Source: an uncultured Shimia sp. (GTDB lineage: Bacteria > Pseudomonadota > Alphaproteobacteria > Rhodobacterales > Rhodobacteraceae). Taken from it: a DNA stretch of 64,000 nt. Below, piece by piece: positions 1 to 9,462 of the stretch. The number at the start of each line of letters is the position of its first letter. Positions within the stretch are counted from its first letter, which is position 1. Made by a program: the position numbers and the translations under genes. The notes beneath the pieces were generated by a model. It was given only the letters and a program-made list of their open reading frames with translations. It did not search any database and was not told where the DNA came from. The DNA lies in the NCBI RefSeq assembly GCF_913054185.1, contig NZ_CAJXIV010000001.1, positions 1 to 64,000 on the forward strand. Direction: 5' to 3'.

Positions 1-48
1 GCCCTCCGAAGGCAGAGGCCAGAGGTTCGAATCCTCTCAGGTGCGCCA
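1..48 (+). tRNA. tRNA-Arg(CCG), 3' portion (5' end lies outside the window)
   Basis: Anticodon arm GCC-CTCCGAA-GGC gives anticodon CCG; T-arm AGAGG-TTCGAAT-CCTCT; acceptor 3' strand CAGGTGC, G discriminator, encoded CCA at 46-48. Confidence 0.85.
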
Positions 49-559
49 CTTTTCTTAACAATTAGACGTTGAACACCGCCGGGAAGATTCGGTTTTTTGG
101 CTTGCTTTGTGGCCGGACCTTGCCGATTTCGTGGCCGAAGTTTGTTCTTCTGAGGCAGTGAAATGGCACCATTGTGGCAACAATTGGGCATGCCAAAACT
201 GCTTAAAATCTGGCAAATATCCCGGTTTTTGCGGTTTTGCCTGACGCATTCTCGAAAGACCTGTTTTTCAAGGGCTTAATCCGAAATTATCGGAACGCAT
301 ACAATTTGACACGAAGCTACTCGGCATTGTCCGTTTCCTGTTTGGGACTCATTAGCCCCGCCAAATTACCACTGAGGGTGGGATTTAAACGGCTCAGGGG
401 TGGGCCATTAGGTGGGAACAACAAGATGCGTCTCAAAAAAACGAGCTTCGTCAAGTCAATCACGCATAGATCGGTCGCTATGCACTCAGAAGGGTGTGCG
501 CAGACGCGTTGGGATCAAAGCCTGACCGCGACTTTGTAACGATTTCTGAGGACAGTTAG

Positions 560-3500
560 ATGCCTATTACCATTACTGTGGATCGCAGTAGTGCACCGAT
601 AGAGGTGCGCTCGGACATGTTTGGCGTGAACCTTTTGACCAGCACAAACGAAGTCAATGGGGTGCCAAACGATCGCTATGTGGAAGCCATTGACTTGGTT
701 GGTGCGACACGGTTGCGCTACCCTGCGGGGCGGGCGGCAAACGAGCAGATTACGGAGCTGGATCGCGGCCAAAGCGGCTTCAATCAGATCCGTGAAGACG
801 TGCGAAACTATCTTGATTGGGTGAAAGAAAATGACGCACGGACCACGCTTGTGGTGCCGGCTTTGGCGGATGCGCATACCAATCAACAGGACATTCGCGA
901 TTGGGCTGAGCTGGTACTTGAGTACATGGGCGATCAGGCTGACCTGATTGCGGGCTATGAAATTGGCAACGAGTTTTGGCAAACTATTGATGAAGTAGAG
1001 TACGGTGAGTACGCAGCGGATATTGCCAATGCCTTGCGTGGCGCCACTGTAAATGGCTATCAGCCTGAGATTTGGGTGCAAACTGCCAACGTTGCTGGTG
1101 GGGCGTCCAACTACAAAGGCGGCAATTACGGTTCTATTAGTGACGCGGATGCAATGGCCGCGATGGCCCATTGGGATGTCGCGCACCGTCCAAGCGATTG
1201 GAGCGACTCTCAAACAGCGGAGCAATACTACAAAAGCCTCAACGGGTATGAAAAGCGGGTGGTCAAAGGCAACCTTGAGCTTCTGGAACAGCTTGATTCT
1301 GACCACAATATTGCCAATGGGTTCCAGACCAACAGTGCAACCGCATCCATTGATGGCATTGTGGCGCACTACTATTTTGACAAAGAAGTGGAAGGCTATG
1401 ATCAGAGCGCCGGATTGACGCGATCTGAAGTCAAATACTTGGATTTGCGGTTTGCCACATGGGAAGCCATGTTGCCACAAGACTTGAATATCCAAATGAC
1501 CGAATGGAACGTGGAAACGGGACACTGGCATTGGTTGGGACTCAAAGCTGCCGGAGTGGTAGTTGAGCAGTTTCAGAATATGATTGAATTGGGCGTCGAC
1601 GGGGCGGATTTCTGGACCGTGCGCCACAACACGTCAACCGCCATTGGCGGCGGAAACTCCGATGATAATCCGGTTGAACTGACACCTGCCGGTGTGATGC
1701 TGCAGCTGATGTCTGAGAGCCTCAACCCCAGCGATGGCACGATGTATGCGCTGTCCACAGACGGCTTTGATGAAACCAAGCTTGAAGTGAATGCCTACTC
1801 CAATGGATACACCAGCGTCGTCTATGTCACGTCTCACACTGAAGAGTTTAACAAGGCATTTTCGTTGGATCTAACAGCACTGGTTGGGGACGCGGACGCC
1901 TGGAGTGGTCGGGTTGTTGGCATGGATGCGAACTCGTCCGACGGTTTCAGTGACAACGCGGCCTACGATGCTAACGGTGATTTGGTCCAACGTGTCGGTA
2001 AGCGGACAATTGATAGTGCAGAGCGGGCTGACTTGATTGCAGTTTTGGGCAATGCCTATGATGACGAGCTGATCAAACTGAGTTCCGGGAACTGGAAGAC
2101 TTACCTACCAAAGCCAGAGGACATTTATGTACGTCCAGGCGTGGATAATCCGACATCTTTGGATGACTTTTATTTTGCCACTGAAACCGATGTGGCTGGG
2201 TCTCTTACCGTGCTGAGCCAAGGTCAATTGGGCAGCAGCGCAGACAATATCAGCTTTCGTCTGAACCCTTGGGAAGTGATTGAGATCACTTTAGACCATT
2301 CCAATGTTGTAAGTGGAGACAGTTCGGCGGAGGTCATGCGGGGTGGCTATGGCGTTGATGACTTCTACGGAAGCGGAGGGGACGACTTCCTCCGGGGATA
2401 CGATGGCATGGATATCCTTGTCGGCGGGACCGGTCATGATTCTGTTTATGGAGATTCTGGCAATGACCGTCTGGAGGGAAAGTCAGGAAACGACCGCCTT
2501 TACGGCGGTTCTGGCAACGACAAGCTTGTTGGTGGTGACGGTAACGACTATCTTCGTGATGATGCTGGCCGCGATGACTTTATCGGTGGCAACGGAGTCG
2601 ACACGGTCTCTTATTGGGGGCACAAAACCGGTGTAAATATCAACCTAAAGACGGGTAAGAACTCCAGCGCCGACACTTACAGCAGCATTGAAAACCTCTA
2701 CGGTTCGGATCTGGCAAGTGACACCTTGTACGGTGATAACTACGATAACTTGCTTTACGGCGCTGCCGAAGATGATCGGCTATATGGCTATTCCGGTAAC
2801 GACACTTTGAAAGGGGGCGATGGAAACGATTACCTCCGGGACGAGTCCGGGCGTGATGTGTTTGTTGGTGGCAGCGGTCAGGACACAGTGTCTTATTGGG
2901 GGCACAAAAGTGGGATGACGGCCAACCTCACCACAGGGGCAAATTCCGGCGGTGACAGTTACGAAAGTATTGAACACCTGTTAGGGTCGAACATCGCTGA
3001 CGACAAATTCTACGGCAATTCACTTGGTAACCATTTGGATGGCGCCGGCGGCGATGATGTGCTTTTTGGCTATGGTGGCAACGACGTCTTGGTAGGCCGT
3101 GAAGGCACGGATCGGTTGTACGGAGGCACAGGCAGCGACACTTTGACTGGCGGCGACGGCAATGACTACTTGCGAGATGAGTCGGGTCTTGACGTGTTTG
3201 ACGGTGGCGCAGGTCAGGATACTGCTTCGTATTGGGGGCATAATGCGGGCGTGTCGGTGAACCTTCTGACGGGTGTGAACAGCAGTGGTGATACCTATAT
3301 CAGCATTGAAAATCTACTTGGGTCCAATGTGGCAAATGACACGCTGGTTGGGGATCACGCAGACAACCGCTTGGATGGGGCCGGGGGCAGTGACGTGCTT
3401 CATGGCAACGATGGTGCGGACTACATTGTTGGGCGCAGCGGTGATGATAGCTTAGAAGGCAATAGTGGTAACGACCGGCTTTATGGCGGATCAGGAACTG

Positions 3501-4069
3501 ACACGCTCCGCGGGGGCGATGGCGATGACTATCTACGGGATGACTCCGGTCGGGATATCTTTGACGGTGGCGAAGGTCAGGACACCGCCGCGTATTGGGG
3601 GCATGCGTCTGGTGTGACCGTGAATTTGGACACCGGGGTCAACAGCAGCGGTGATACTTATATTAGCATTGAGAATCTTTTGGGTTCTAACAAAGCAAGC
3701 GATCACCTTACCGGTGATGCGCAGGACAACTATCTGCGTGGTGCGGCCGGCAACGATACTTTGATTGGTGGCGCCGGCGCCGACACTCTGCGCGGTGACA
3801 GCGGCAACGATGTTATGACCGGCGGCGACGGAGGAGACCTCTTTGTGTTCCACAACAGTTTTGGTCGGGATGTGGTGACCGACTTTGATTTGGCCCAGGA
3901 CGTGCTGGATGTGTCGTCTGTTGATGCAATCACAAATTTTTCGGACGTGATCTCAAACCATGCATCTCAAGTAGGTTCTGATGTGGTGATTTCCGTGAGT
4001 GGGAGCCATCAAATCACACTAGAAGACGTGAGCCTTGGCAGCCTCGCTGAGCATCACTTTGATTTTTGA
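560..4069 (+). CDS. RTX-type calcium-binding secreted protein with N-terminal glycoside-hydrolase-like (clan GH-A-like) domain
   Basis: 1169 aa; N-terminal half has GYEIGNEFW and MTEWNVE motifs resembling clan GH-A acid/base and nucleophile sites; C-terminal half has many GGxGxDxLxG nonapeptides and ends in a C-terminal block typical of type I secretion targets; no N-terminal signal peptide evident. Confidence 0.85.
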   Translation: MPITITVDRSSAPIEVRSDMFGVNLLTSTNEVNGVPNDRYVEAIDLVGATRLRYPAGRAANEQITELDRGQSGFNQIREDVRNYLDWVKENDARTTLVVPALADAHTNQQDIRDWAELVLEYMGDQADLIAGYEIGNEFWQTIDEVEYGEYAADIANALRGATVNGYQPEIWVQTANVAGGASNYKGGNYGSISDADAMAAMAHWDVAHRPSDWSDSQTAEQYYKSLNGYEKRVVKGNLELLEQLDSDHNIANGFQTNSATASIDGIVAHYYFDKEVEGYDQSAGLTRSEVKYLDLRFATWEAMLPQDLNIQMTEWNVETGHWHWLGLKAAGVVVEQFQNMIELGVDGADFWTVRHNTSTAIGGGNSDDNPVELTPAGVMLQLMSESLNPSDGTMYALSTDGFDETKLEVNAYSNGYTSVVYVTSHTEEFNKAFSLDLTALVGDADAWSGRVVGMDANSSDGFSDNAAYDANGDLVQRVGKRTIDSAERADLIAVLGNAYDDELIKLSSGNWKTYLPKPEDIYVRPGVDNPTSLDDFYFATETDVAGSLTVLSQGQLGSSADNISFRLNPWEVIEITLDHSNVVSGDSSAEVMRGGYGVDDFYGSGGDDFLRGYDGMDILVGGTGHDSVYGDSGNDRLEGKSGNDRLYGGSGNDKLVGGDGNDYLRDDAGRDDFIGGNGVDTVSYWGHKTGVNINLKTGKNSSADTYSSIENLYGSDLASDTLYGDNYDNLLYGAAEDDRLYGYSGNDTLKGGDGNDYLRDESGRDVFVGGSGQDTVSYWGHKSGMTANLTTGANSGGDSYESIEHLLGSNIADDKFYGNSLGNHLDGAGGDDVLFGYGGNDVLVGREGTDRLYGGTGSDTLTGGDGNDYLRDESGLDVFDGGAGQDTASYWGHNAGVSVNLLTGVNSSGDTYISIENLLGSNVANDTLVGDHADNRLDGAGGSDVLHGNDGADYIVGRSGDDSLEGNSGNDRLYGGSGTDTLRGGDGDDYLRDDSGRDIFDGGEGQDTAAYWGHASGVTVNLDTGVNSSGDTYISIENLLGSNKASDHLTGDAQDNYLRGAAGNDTLIGGAGADTLRGDSGNDVMTGGDGGDLFVFHNSFGRDVVTDFDLAQDVLDVSSVDAITNFSDVISNHASQVGSDVVISVSGSHQITLEDVSLGSLAEHHFDF
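2530..3720 (+). repeat. Four intragenic modular repeats (YLRD[DE]xGxDxFxGGxGxDTxxYWGH...NLxTGxNS...SIEnLxGS)
   Basis: Module starts near 2530, 2814, 3150 and 3511; each carries a near-identical tattgggggca(c/t) (YWGH) core. Confidence 0.85.
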
Positions 4070-4096
4070 CTTGAAATGAAGACGAGAGAAAAGGCT

Positions 4097-4717
4097 TTAC
4101 CCTAATCTGCTATCACGCCACGTGCGCCACTCTTCTGGGGTGTCTAGGTCTGTCACGGCGTGTGCATCGGGCAGTTTAAACAGTTTCACAGAGAGCATGT
4201 TACGTTCCAGAACGTCTTTCGCTCCAACGTCTCCAGATACGCCACGAAGTTCTCCAAACAGCCGAGCTGGAAAAAGCACAGGATGGCCGGGGTGGTTTTC
4301 AGCCGATGTTGCACGAATAATGGCGTCAGGTGCGTCTTCATGTGATTGTGCAATAGTTTCGAAATCTGATTGCGTGAGTTCGGGCATATCTGCAGGGATC
4401 ACCATAACGGCAGAACAGTTGCCCGGTAGTTTTGCAATGCCCGCGCGCAAGGAATGTGCCATTCCCTCGGATGCGTCGGGCACTTCAACAACAACACATT
4501 CCAACCCTTGAAGTACAACGCGCCTGGATATGTCGTTGGGGCGTAGGCAAATCAGAACTGTTGGCGATACCGCGCAGGCTTGCTTGGCCATTTTTTGCAA
4601 CAGCGGTTGTCCATCAATCAACTCCAGAAGTTTGTCTCCACCGCGCATCCGCGAAGAGGAACCTGCGGCCAAAATGAGAATTGCGATGTTGGTCTTAGTG
4701 GTGTGGACGTCGATCAT
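4097..4717 (-). CDS. MobA-like NTP transferase (nucleotidyltransferase family, MocA/MobA-type)
   Basis: N-terminal LILAAGSSSRMRGGDKLLELIDGQPLL nucleotidyltransferase signature; VIPADMPELT. Confidence 0.85.
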   Translation of the reverse strand: MIDVHTTKTNIAILILAAGSSSRMRGGDKLLELIDGQPLLQKMAKQACAVSPTVLICLRPNDISRRVVLQGLECVVVEVPDASEGMAHSLRAGIAKLPGNCSAVMVIPADMPELTQSDFETIAQSHEDAPDAIIRATSAENHPGHPVLFPARLFGELRGVSGDVGAKDVLERNMLSVKLFKLPDAHAVTDLDTPEEWRTWRDSRLG

Positions 4718-4749
4718 GGTCTGATTTTGCCGGAATACAGTCAGGCTGA

Positions 4750-7167
4750 CTAGCCCCTCATCCGGTTGCCGTCCGCATCAAAAAGCGGTTCTGAGAGCAG
4801 GCGTGCACTACACATTTTTCCTAGGATTTCGATTTCAACTTCCAGGTCTTCGGCAATGTGATCTGTGGGAACAAAGCCCAAGGCAACGGAGGCATTGGCG
4901 TTGTGCGCATAGCCTCCAGACGTGCAGAATCCGACAACTTTTCCGTCTAGCCAAATGGGTTCATAAGCTTGAACGTCCGAGTCGTTTGCTTCGACGACAA
5001 AAGCACAGAGTTTTCGGTCAGGACCGTTGTCACGCTCGGCTTCAGCCGCGGTGCGGCCGACAAAATCTTCGCTTTTGTGAAAGGCAATAAACCGATCTAA
5101 CCCTGTTTCAGCCGCAGTATAATCTGGAGAATATTCCGACAGCCATGAACCGAAGAATTTCTCCAAGCGCAGAGACATCATAGCCCGCATGCCAAATGGG
5201 CGCATACCGAGAGGCTCTCCAGCGTCCCAAAGCGTGTTCCACAATGATCGTTGTGCCATGGGATCGCAGTAGATCTCAAAACCAAGGTCGCCGGTGTAGC
5301 TGACTCGTTGAACCAGGCAGTCTACCATCCCGACAGTGAGCGGACGCACGTCCAAAAACGCCATGTCCGCAATGTCCTCCCGCGTACAGGCTTGCAAAAT
5401 GTCCCGTGCCTTTGGCCCTGCAATCTGAAAACCGGTAAGGCGGTCAGACACGTTTTTGACCAGCACACCGTCCATCTCATTCTGTTCAAACCACCGCATG
5501 TGGTAGGCCTGCGCGCCGTAAGATGCGGTGAGTTGGAATGCATCCTCGGAGAGGCAGGATACGGTAAAATCCCCAATCAACCGTCCTTTGTGCGACAACA
5601 TTGGAGTGAGACTTAGTCTGCCCTGTTTGGGGATGCGACCCGCCATAATGCGGTTCAACCAAGCGCGGGCGTTCGGGCCCGTGACCATATATTTCCCAAA
5701 GTTGTGAACTTCATTGATACCTGCCGACTCGCGCACTGCAGCCACTTCACGCGCAGTGGCGGCAAAGGCGTTGGAGCGACGGAACGAAGGAGTTTCATAG
5801 CGCGGCTCTTCTCCTTCGGCGAAGTAATTGACCACTTCCAGCCCAAATTGTTGCCCCCAAACCGCGCCCATTTTGTCAAACACGTCATACATAGGGGTTT
5901 GTCTGAATGGCCGAGCGGCGGGCAGCTCCTCGTTTGGATAAGAGACGGAAAAACGTGTTTGGTAGTTTTCGATGACCTTTGGGCGCGTGTATCCAGGTGT
6001 GATCCAGTCGCCAAAGCGTGCGCAATCCATAGCGTATGTGTCGCGTTCGGTTTCTCCTTCGACCATCCATTGCGCCAGCATCAATCCAACGCCACCGCCT
6101 TGCGAAAACCCGGCCATCACCGCACAGGCCGACCAATAGTTGCGCATTCCGGGTACTGGTCCAACCAGCGGATTGCCGTCAGGGGCAAAAGTGAAAGGGC
6201 CGTGGATCACGGATTTCACACCAGCCGTGGTGAGGGCTGGGAAGCGTTTGTAAGCAAATTCAATGGAGGCTTCGATTTTGTCAAAGTCGTCTGGCAAAAG
6301 TTCGTGGCCAAAATCCCAAGGGGTGCCGTCGACGCCCCATGGTCGGCAGGGCTGCTCATAAAAGCCAATGCAAAGGCCACGGCCTTCTTGGCGGAAGTAG
6401 CTTTCGCCCGCAGGATCCATCACATGGGGATGCTCTTTGCCGTCCTGCATCATCTCAACAATGAGGGGAACGTCCTCGGTGACGATGTATTGGTGCTCCA
6501 TTGGATGTAACGGGAAATACACGCCAGCCATGGCGCCCACTTCGCGCGCCCAGAGGCCGGCAGCATTGACCACATGCTCGGCGTGAATGGTGCCCTTGTC
6601 GGTGATCACATCCCATGTCCCATCTGGCCGCTGGATAGTCGCTGTGACTTTGGTGTGGGTTTGGATAGTGGCACCGCCCAATCTTGCGGCTTTGGCATAA
6701 GCGTGAGTGGTGCCTGAGGGATCGAGATGTCCATCAAGAGGGTCATACAGCGCCCCAATAATGCCGTCTGTGTTGGTGGCAGGCGCAAATGTCTTGATTT
6801 CCTCAGGAGTGAGGATTGTCGTGTCCAATCCCATGAACCGATGCTTGGCGCGCTCGGCCAGCAGCATATCAAAGCGATCTTGATTGTCCGCGAGGGTGAC
6901 CCCCCCAACGTGGTGCAGTCCGCAAGACATGCCGGTGATCTCTTCCAGTTCACGATAGAGATTGATCGTGTAGCCCTGGAGCGCGGCCATATTGGTGTCA
7001 CCGTTCAGCGTATGAAACCCGCCAGCCGCGTGCCATGTGGACCCAGAGGTCAGTTCAGACCGTTCAATCAACATAACGTCAGACCAGCCAAGTTTGGTCA
7101 GGTGGTACAAAACAGAGCAGCCAACAACGCCGCCTCCGATCACTGCTACGCGGGTCGTTGTGGTCAT
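4750..7167 (-). CDS. GcvT-family FAD-dependent oxidoreductase (dimethylglycine/sarcosine dehydrogenase-like)
   Basis: 805 aa; N-terminal VAVIGGGVVGCSVLYHL dinucleotide fold (DAO) and C-terminal GcvT aminomethyltransferase-like region. Confidence 0.88.
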   Translation of the reverse strand: MTTTTRVAVIGGGVVGCSVLYHLTKLGWSDVMLIERSELTSGSTWHAAGGFHTLNGDTNMAALQGYTINLYRELEEITGMSCGLHHVGGVTLADNQDRFDMLLAERAKHRFMGLDTTILTPEEIKTFAPATNTDGIIGALYDPLDGHLDPSGTTHAYAKAARLGGATIQTHTKVTATIQRPDGTWDVITDKGTIHAEHVVNAAGLWAREVGAMAGVYFPLHPMEHQYIVTEDVPLIVEMMQDGKEHPHVMDPAGESYFRQEGRGLCIGFYEQPCRPWGVDGTPWDFGHELLPDDFDKIEASIEFAYKRFPALTTAGVKSVIHGPFTFAPDGNPLVGPVPGMRNYWSACAVMAGFSQGGGVGLMLAQWMVEGETERDTYAMDCARFGDWITPGYTRPKVIENYQTRFSVSYPNEELPAARPFRQTPMYDVFDKMGAVWGQQFGLEVVNYFAEGEEPRYETPSFRRSNAFAATAREVAAVRESAGINEVHNFGKYMVTGPNARAWLNRIMAGRIPKQGRLSLTPMLSHKGRLIGDFTVSCLSEDAFQLTASYGAQAYHMRWFEQNEMDGVLVKNVSDRLTGFQIAGPKARDILQACTREDIADMAFLDVRPLTVGMVDCLVQRVSYTGDLGFEIYCDPMAQRSLWNTLWDAGEPLGMRPFGMRAMMSLRLEKFFGSWLSEYSPDYTAAETGLDRFIAFHKSEDFVGRTAAEAERDNGPDRKLCAFVVEANDSDVQAYEPIWLDGKVVGFCTSGGYAHNANASVALGFVPTDHIAEDLEVEIEILGKMCSARLLSEPLFDADGNRMRG

Positions 7168-7297
7168 GCACGCCTCCTGTGTTCCCTGATTTCTATGAAA
7201 CCGGCAGGTTCAGGTGTGCAGCATGTTCAAACGCGACACAAATGGTCGCAAATGTAGCTTGCTTGGATCCGTAGGAAAGTCAGGCGGACACGGATGC

Positions 7298-7708
7298 CTA
7301 TTTCTTGAGCGGCACGCCATAAAGTTCGAGCCGATGTCCTTTGAGCTGGAAACCCAATTTCTCTGCGATCTTTTCTTGAAGCGCTTCGATCTCCGCGTCG
7401 ACAAATTCGATCACTTCACCTGAAGAAATATCAATGAGGTGATCGTGGTGCTCACGCTCTGCGTCTTCGTAACGGGCGCGGCCGTCGCCAAACTCCAGCT
7501 TATCCAGAATACCGGCTTCCTCAAACAGCTTCACAGTCCGATAAACCGTGGCCAGCGATATGCCTGCGTCTCGGGCAGAGGCCCGTGCGTAGAGTTCTTC
7601 GACGTCAGGATGATCCGAGCTCTCTTGCAGTACGTTAGCAATGGTTCGACGTTGCTCCGTCATTCGCAACCCTTTGGTTTCGCAACGCTCAATGATGGAA
7701 TCGCTCAT
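7298..7708 (-). CDS. Fur-family transcriptional regulator (Fur/Mur-like)
   Basis: MSDSIIERCETKGLRMTEQRR...ATVYRTVKLFEEAGI...EREHHDHLIDISSGEVIEF; start set at 7708 rather than the longer track ORF. Confidence 0.9.
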   Translation of the reverse strand: MSDSIIERCETKGLRMTEQRRTIANVLQESSDHPDVEELYARASARDAGISLATVYRTVKLFEEAGILDKLEFGDGRARYEDAEREHHDHLIDISSGEVIEFVDAEIEALQEKIAEKLGFQLKGHRLELYGVPLKK

Positions 7709-7815
7709 GTCGTACCTGACCTGACTTGTGTGCCTGAATTGGCTTTCCTGTCTATCCAAAGCCGAGGCGGGATTCCACTGCTTTTGATAAAACTGCGACA
7801 AGAAATAGCGTGTGG

Positions 7816-8661
7816 TTAAGGATGCAGTAGGGTGCCTTGCATCACGCGGCGGGCATGCCCAGAGACGGTAACACCTTGTTTGGTGGCCGTTACAGAGATC
7901 AGGCTAGGGCGCCCCATTTCGACCCCTTGATGAATGGTAAGCGCTTGGTCACGACCCTCAATGCGGCTCAGTAAAGCGGCTGTCGCAGCACATGCACTGC
8001 CGGTGGCAGGGTCTTCTGGTATATTGTCCAGCGGCGCAAACATCCGCGCGTAAATTGTGTTGCCGTCGCGGACATAGACAAACTGTGCAAAGTCGAGGCC
8101 TGAGGGGTAGAGCTTATTGCCTTTTTTGATAGCGGTCACGTCTGGTGCGACTTTGGAGAGAATGTCGCGGGATTTGACTTCGGCGATTGTGAACGCCAAT
8201 CCCAAGGATGCCATCACCGGTGGATGCACCTGAAAATGTATCTGGTTTGTTTCAAGGCCCAACGCTTCAGCCACCAATGCCGGGTCAGGTTCACATAAAA
8301 TTTCGAGCGGTTGTTTGGCGTCAAACGAGGCGCTTTGCCCATCCGATACGCAGGTGAGCGGCCCAACTCCAAGTTCGAGGGTCATGTTTGTCGAAGGGCC
8401 TTCGTCGGCGATTGCGCAGGCCGTTCCGATGATCGGATGCCCCGCAAAGGGGATTTCCATGGTCGGCGTGAATATTCGGACCTTAGCTGTGTGGCTTTGG
8501 TTTTCTGGGGGGAAGACAAATGTCGTTTCGGAGAAATTGAACTCTTGTGCGATTTTTTGAAGGGCGTTTTCAGGCAGTTTTGTTGCATCGGGAAAAACCG
8601 CCAACTGATTGCCGCCAAACGGTTCTTTTGTAAAAACGTCATAGACATAGTATGGGGTCAT
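7816..8661 (-). CDS. PhzF family isomerase/epimerase
   Basis: MTPYYVYDVFTKEPFGGNQLAVF...FSETTFV...IPFAGHPIIGTA...DPATGSACAATAALL. Confidence 0.9.
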   Translation of the reverse strand: MTPYYVYDVFTKEPFGGNQLAVFPDATKLPENALQKIAQEFNFSETTFVFPPENQSHTAKVRIFTPTMEIPFAGHPIIGTACAIADEGPSTNMTLELGVGPLTCVSDGQSASFDAKQPLEILCEPDPALVAEALGLETNQIHFQVHPPVMASLGLAFTIAEVKSRDILSKVAPDVTAIKKGNKLYPSGLDFAQFVYVRDGNTIYARMFAPLDNIPEDPATGSACAATAALLSRIEGRDQALTIHQGVEMGRPSLISVTATKQGVTVSGHARRVMQGTLLHP

Positions 8662-8705
8662 AGATTGTAGACTTTCTGCTATTGGGTCCAACGCTAAAGG
8701 CTGTT

Positions 8706-9395
8706 CTACGGGATTTGATTGAGCTCGGCCCAGATGGGTAGGTGATCAGAGGCCACGCGGGCCGGAATACGTGTTAAAACGCCGTGGTCGAAGACTTTAA
8801 GGCCTTTTGTATGTGCAAAACCGTCCAAGCCTGCTATGGGGCGCGGAGCTGGAAAGGTATGCCCCGTTGAGATAAAGTCGAACTCTGGTGTCACCGCATC
8901 AAGCGCCGCCTTGGAACCCCATTCATTGAAGTCGCCAGCGATAAGCGTGGGCATTTCAGGTAGTCGTCGCGCGGCGCGGGCAACCGCCCCTAACTGCATC
9001 AAGCGGTAACGTCGGATCAGGCCCAGATGCACGCCTATCACACGAAGGTCACCAATGGTGGTGCGCAGGTCGGCTCGTATAGCGCCACGCGGCTCCAATC
9101 CCGGTAACTCCAATCCAGATGCATCCAGAATCTCAACGTTCGGGCGTACAAGCATGGCGTTTCCGTGAAAGCCCAACGAGCCTTTGGGTTGCCCAAAGTC
9201 TATGTGTTTAAATCCCTTTTTTGCTACCAGATCATGTGGCAACGCGGCTGGTCGCGGCGGCAGCCGTTTGTCAGCTTCTTGCAAAACCACCACATCTGCT
9301 TTCAGAGCGCGGATCACAACCATGCTGCGGCTTGGGCGGCGTTGCAGGTCTACGCCGACACATTTTTGCAGATTGTAACTGGCAATACGCAGCAC
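8706..9395 (-). CDS. Endonuclease/exonuclease/phosphatase family protein
   Basis: LRIASYNLQKCVG...VVLQEAD...LIAGDFNEW...SDHLPIWAEL motifs. Confidence 0.85.
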   Translation of the reverse strand: MLRIASYNLQKCVGVDLQRRPSRSMVVIRALKADVVVLQEADKRLPPRPAALPHDLVAKKGFKHIDFGQPKGSLGFHGNAMLVRPNVEILDASGLELPGLEPRGAIRADLRTTIGDLRVIGVHLGLIRRYRLMQLGAVARAARRLPEMPTLIAGDFNEWGSKAALDAVTPEFDFISTGHTFPAPRPIAGLDGFAHTKGLKVFDHGVLTRIPARVASDHLPIWAELNQIP

Positions 9396-9462
9396 GGATC
9401 ATCCAATCTAAAGAGACTTCGGAATTACTACATCATTGAGAATAGGGCGTTTTGGCCTGATG

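Noticed and set aside
237-539. 100-aa plus-strand ORF upstream of the RTX gene
   Set aside because: Basic, unstructured translation with no family resemblance; more likely the intergenic/promoter region of the RTX gene.
515-1627. 370-aa minus-strand ORF
   Set aside because: Antisense to the glycoside-hydrolase-like part of the RTX protein; no coherent domain features.
2530-3720. Repeats considered as CRISPR or mobile repeat array
   Set aside because: Repeats are in frame, diverged and encode RTX modules; no uniform spacers or short identical direct repeats.
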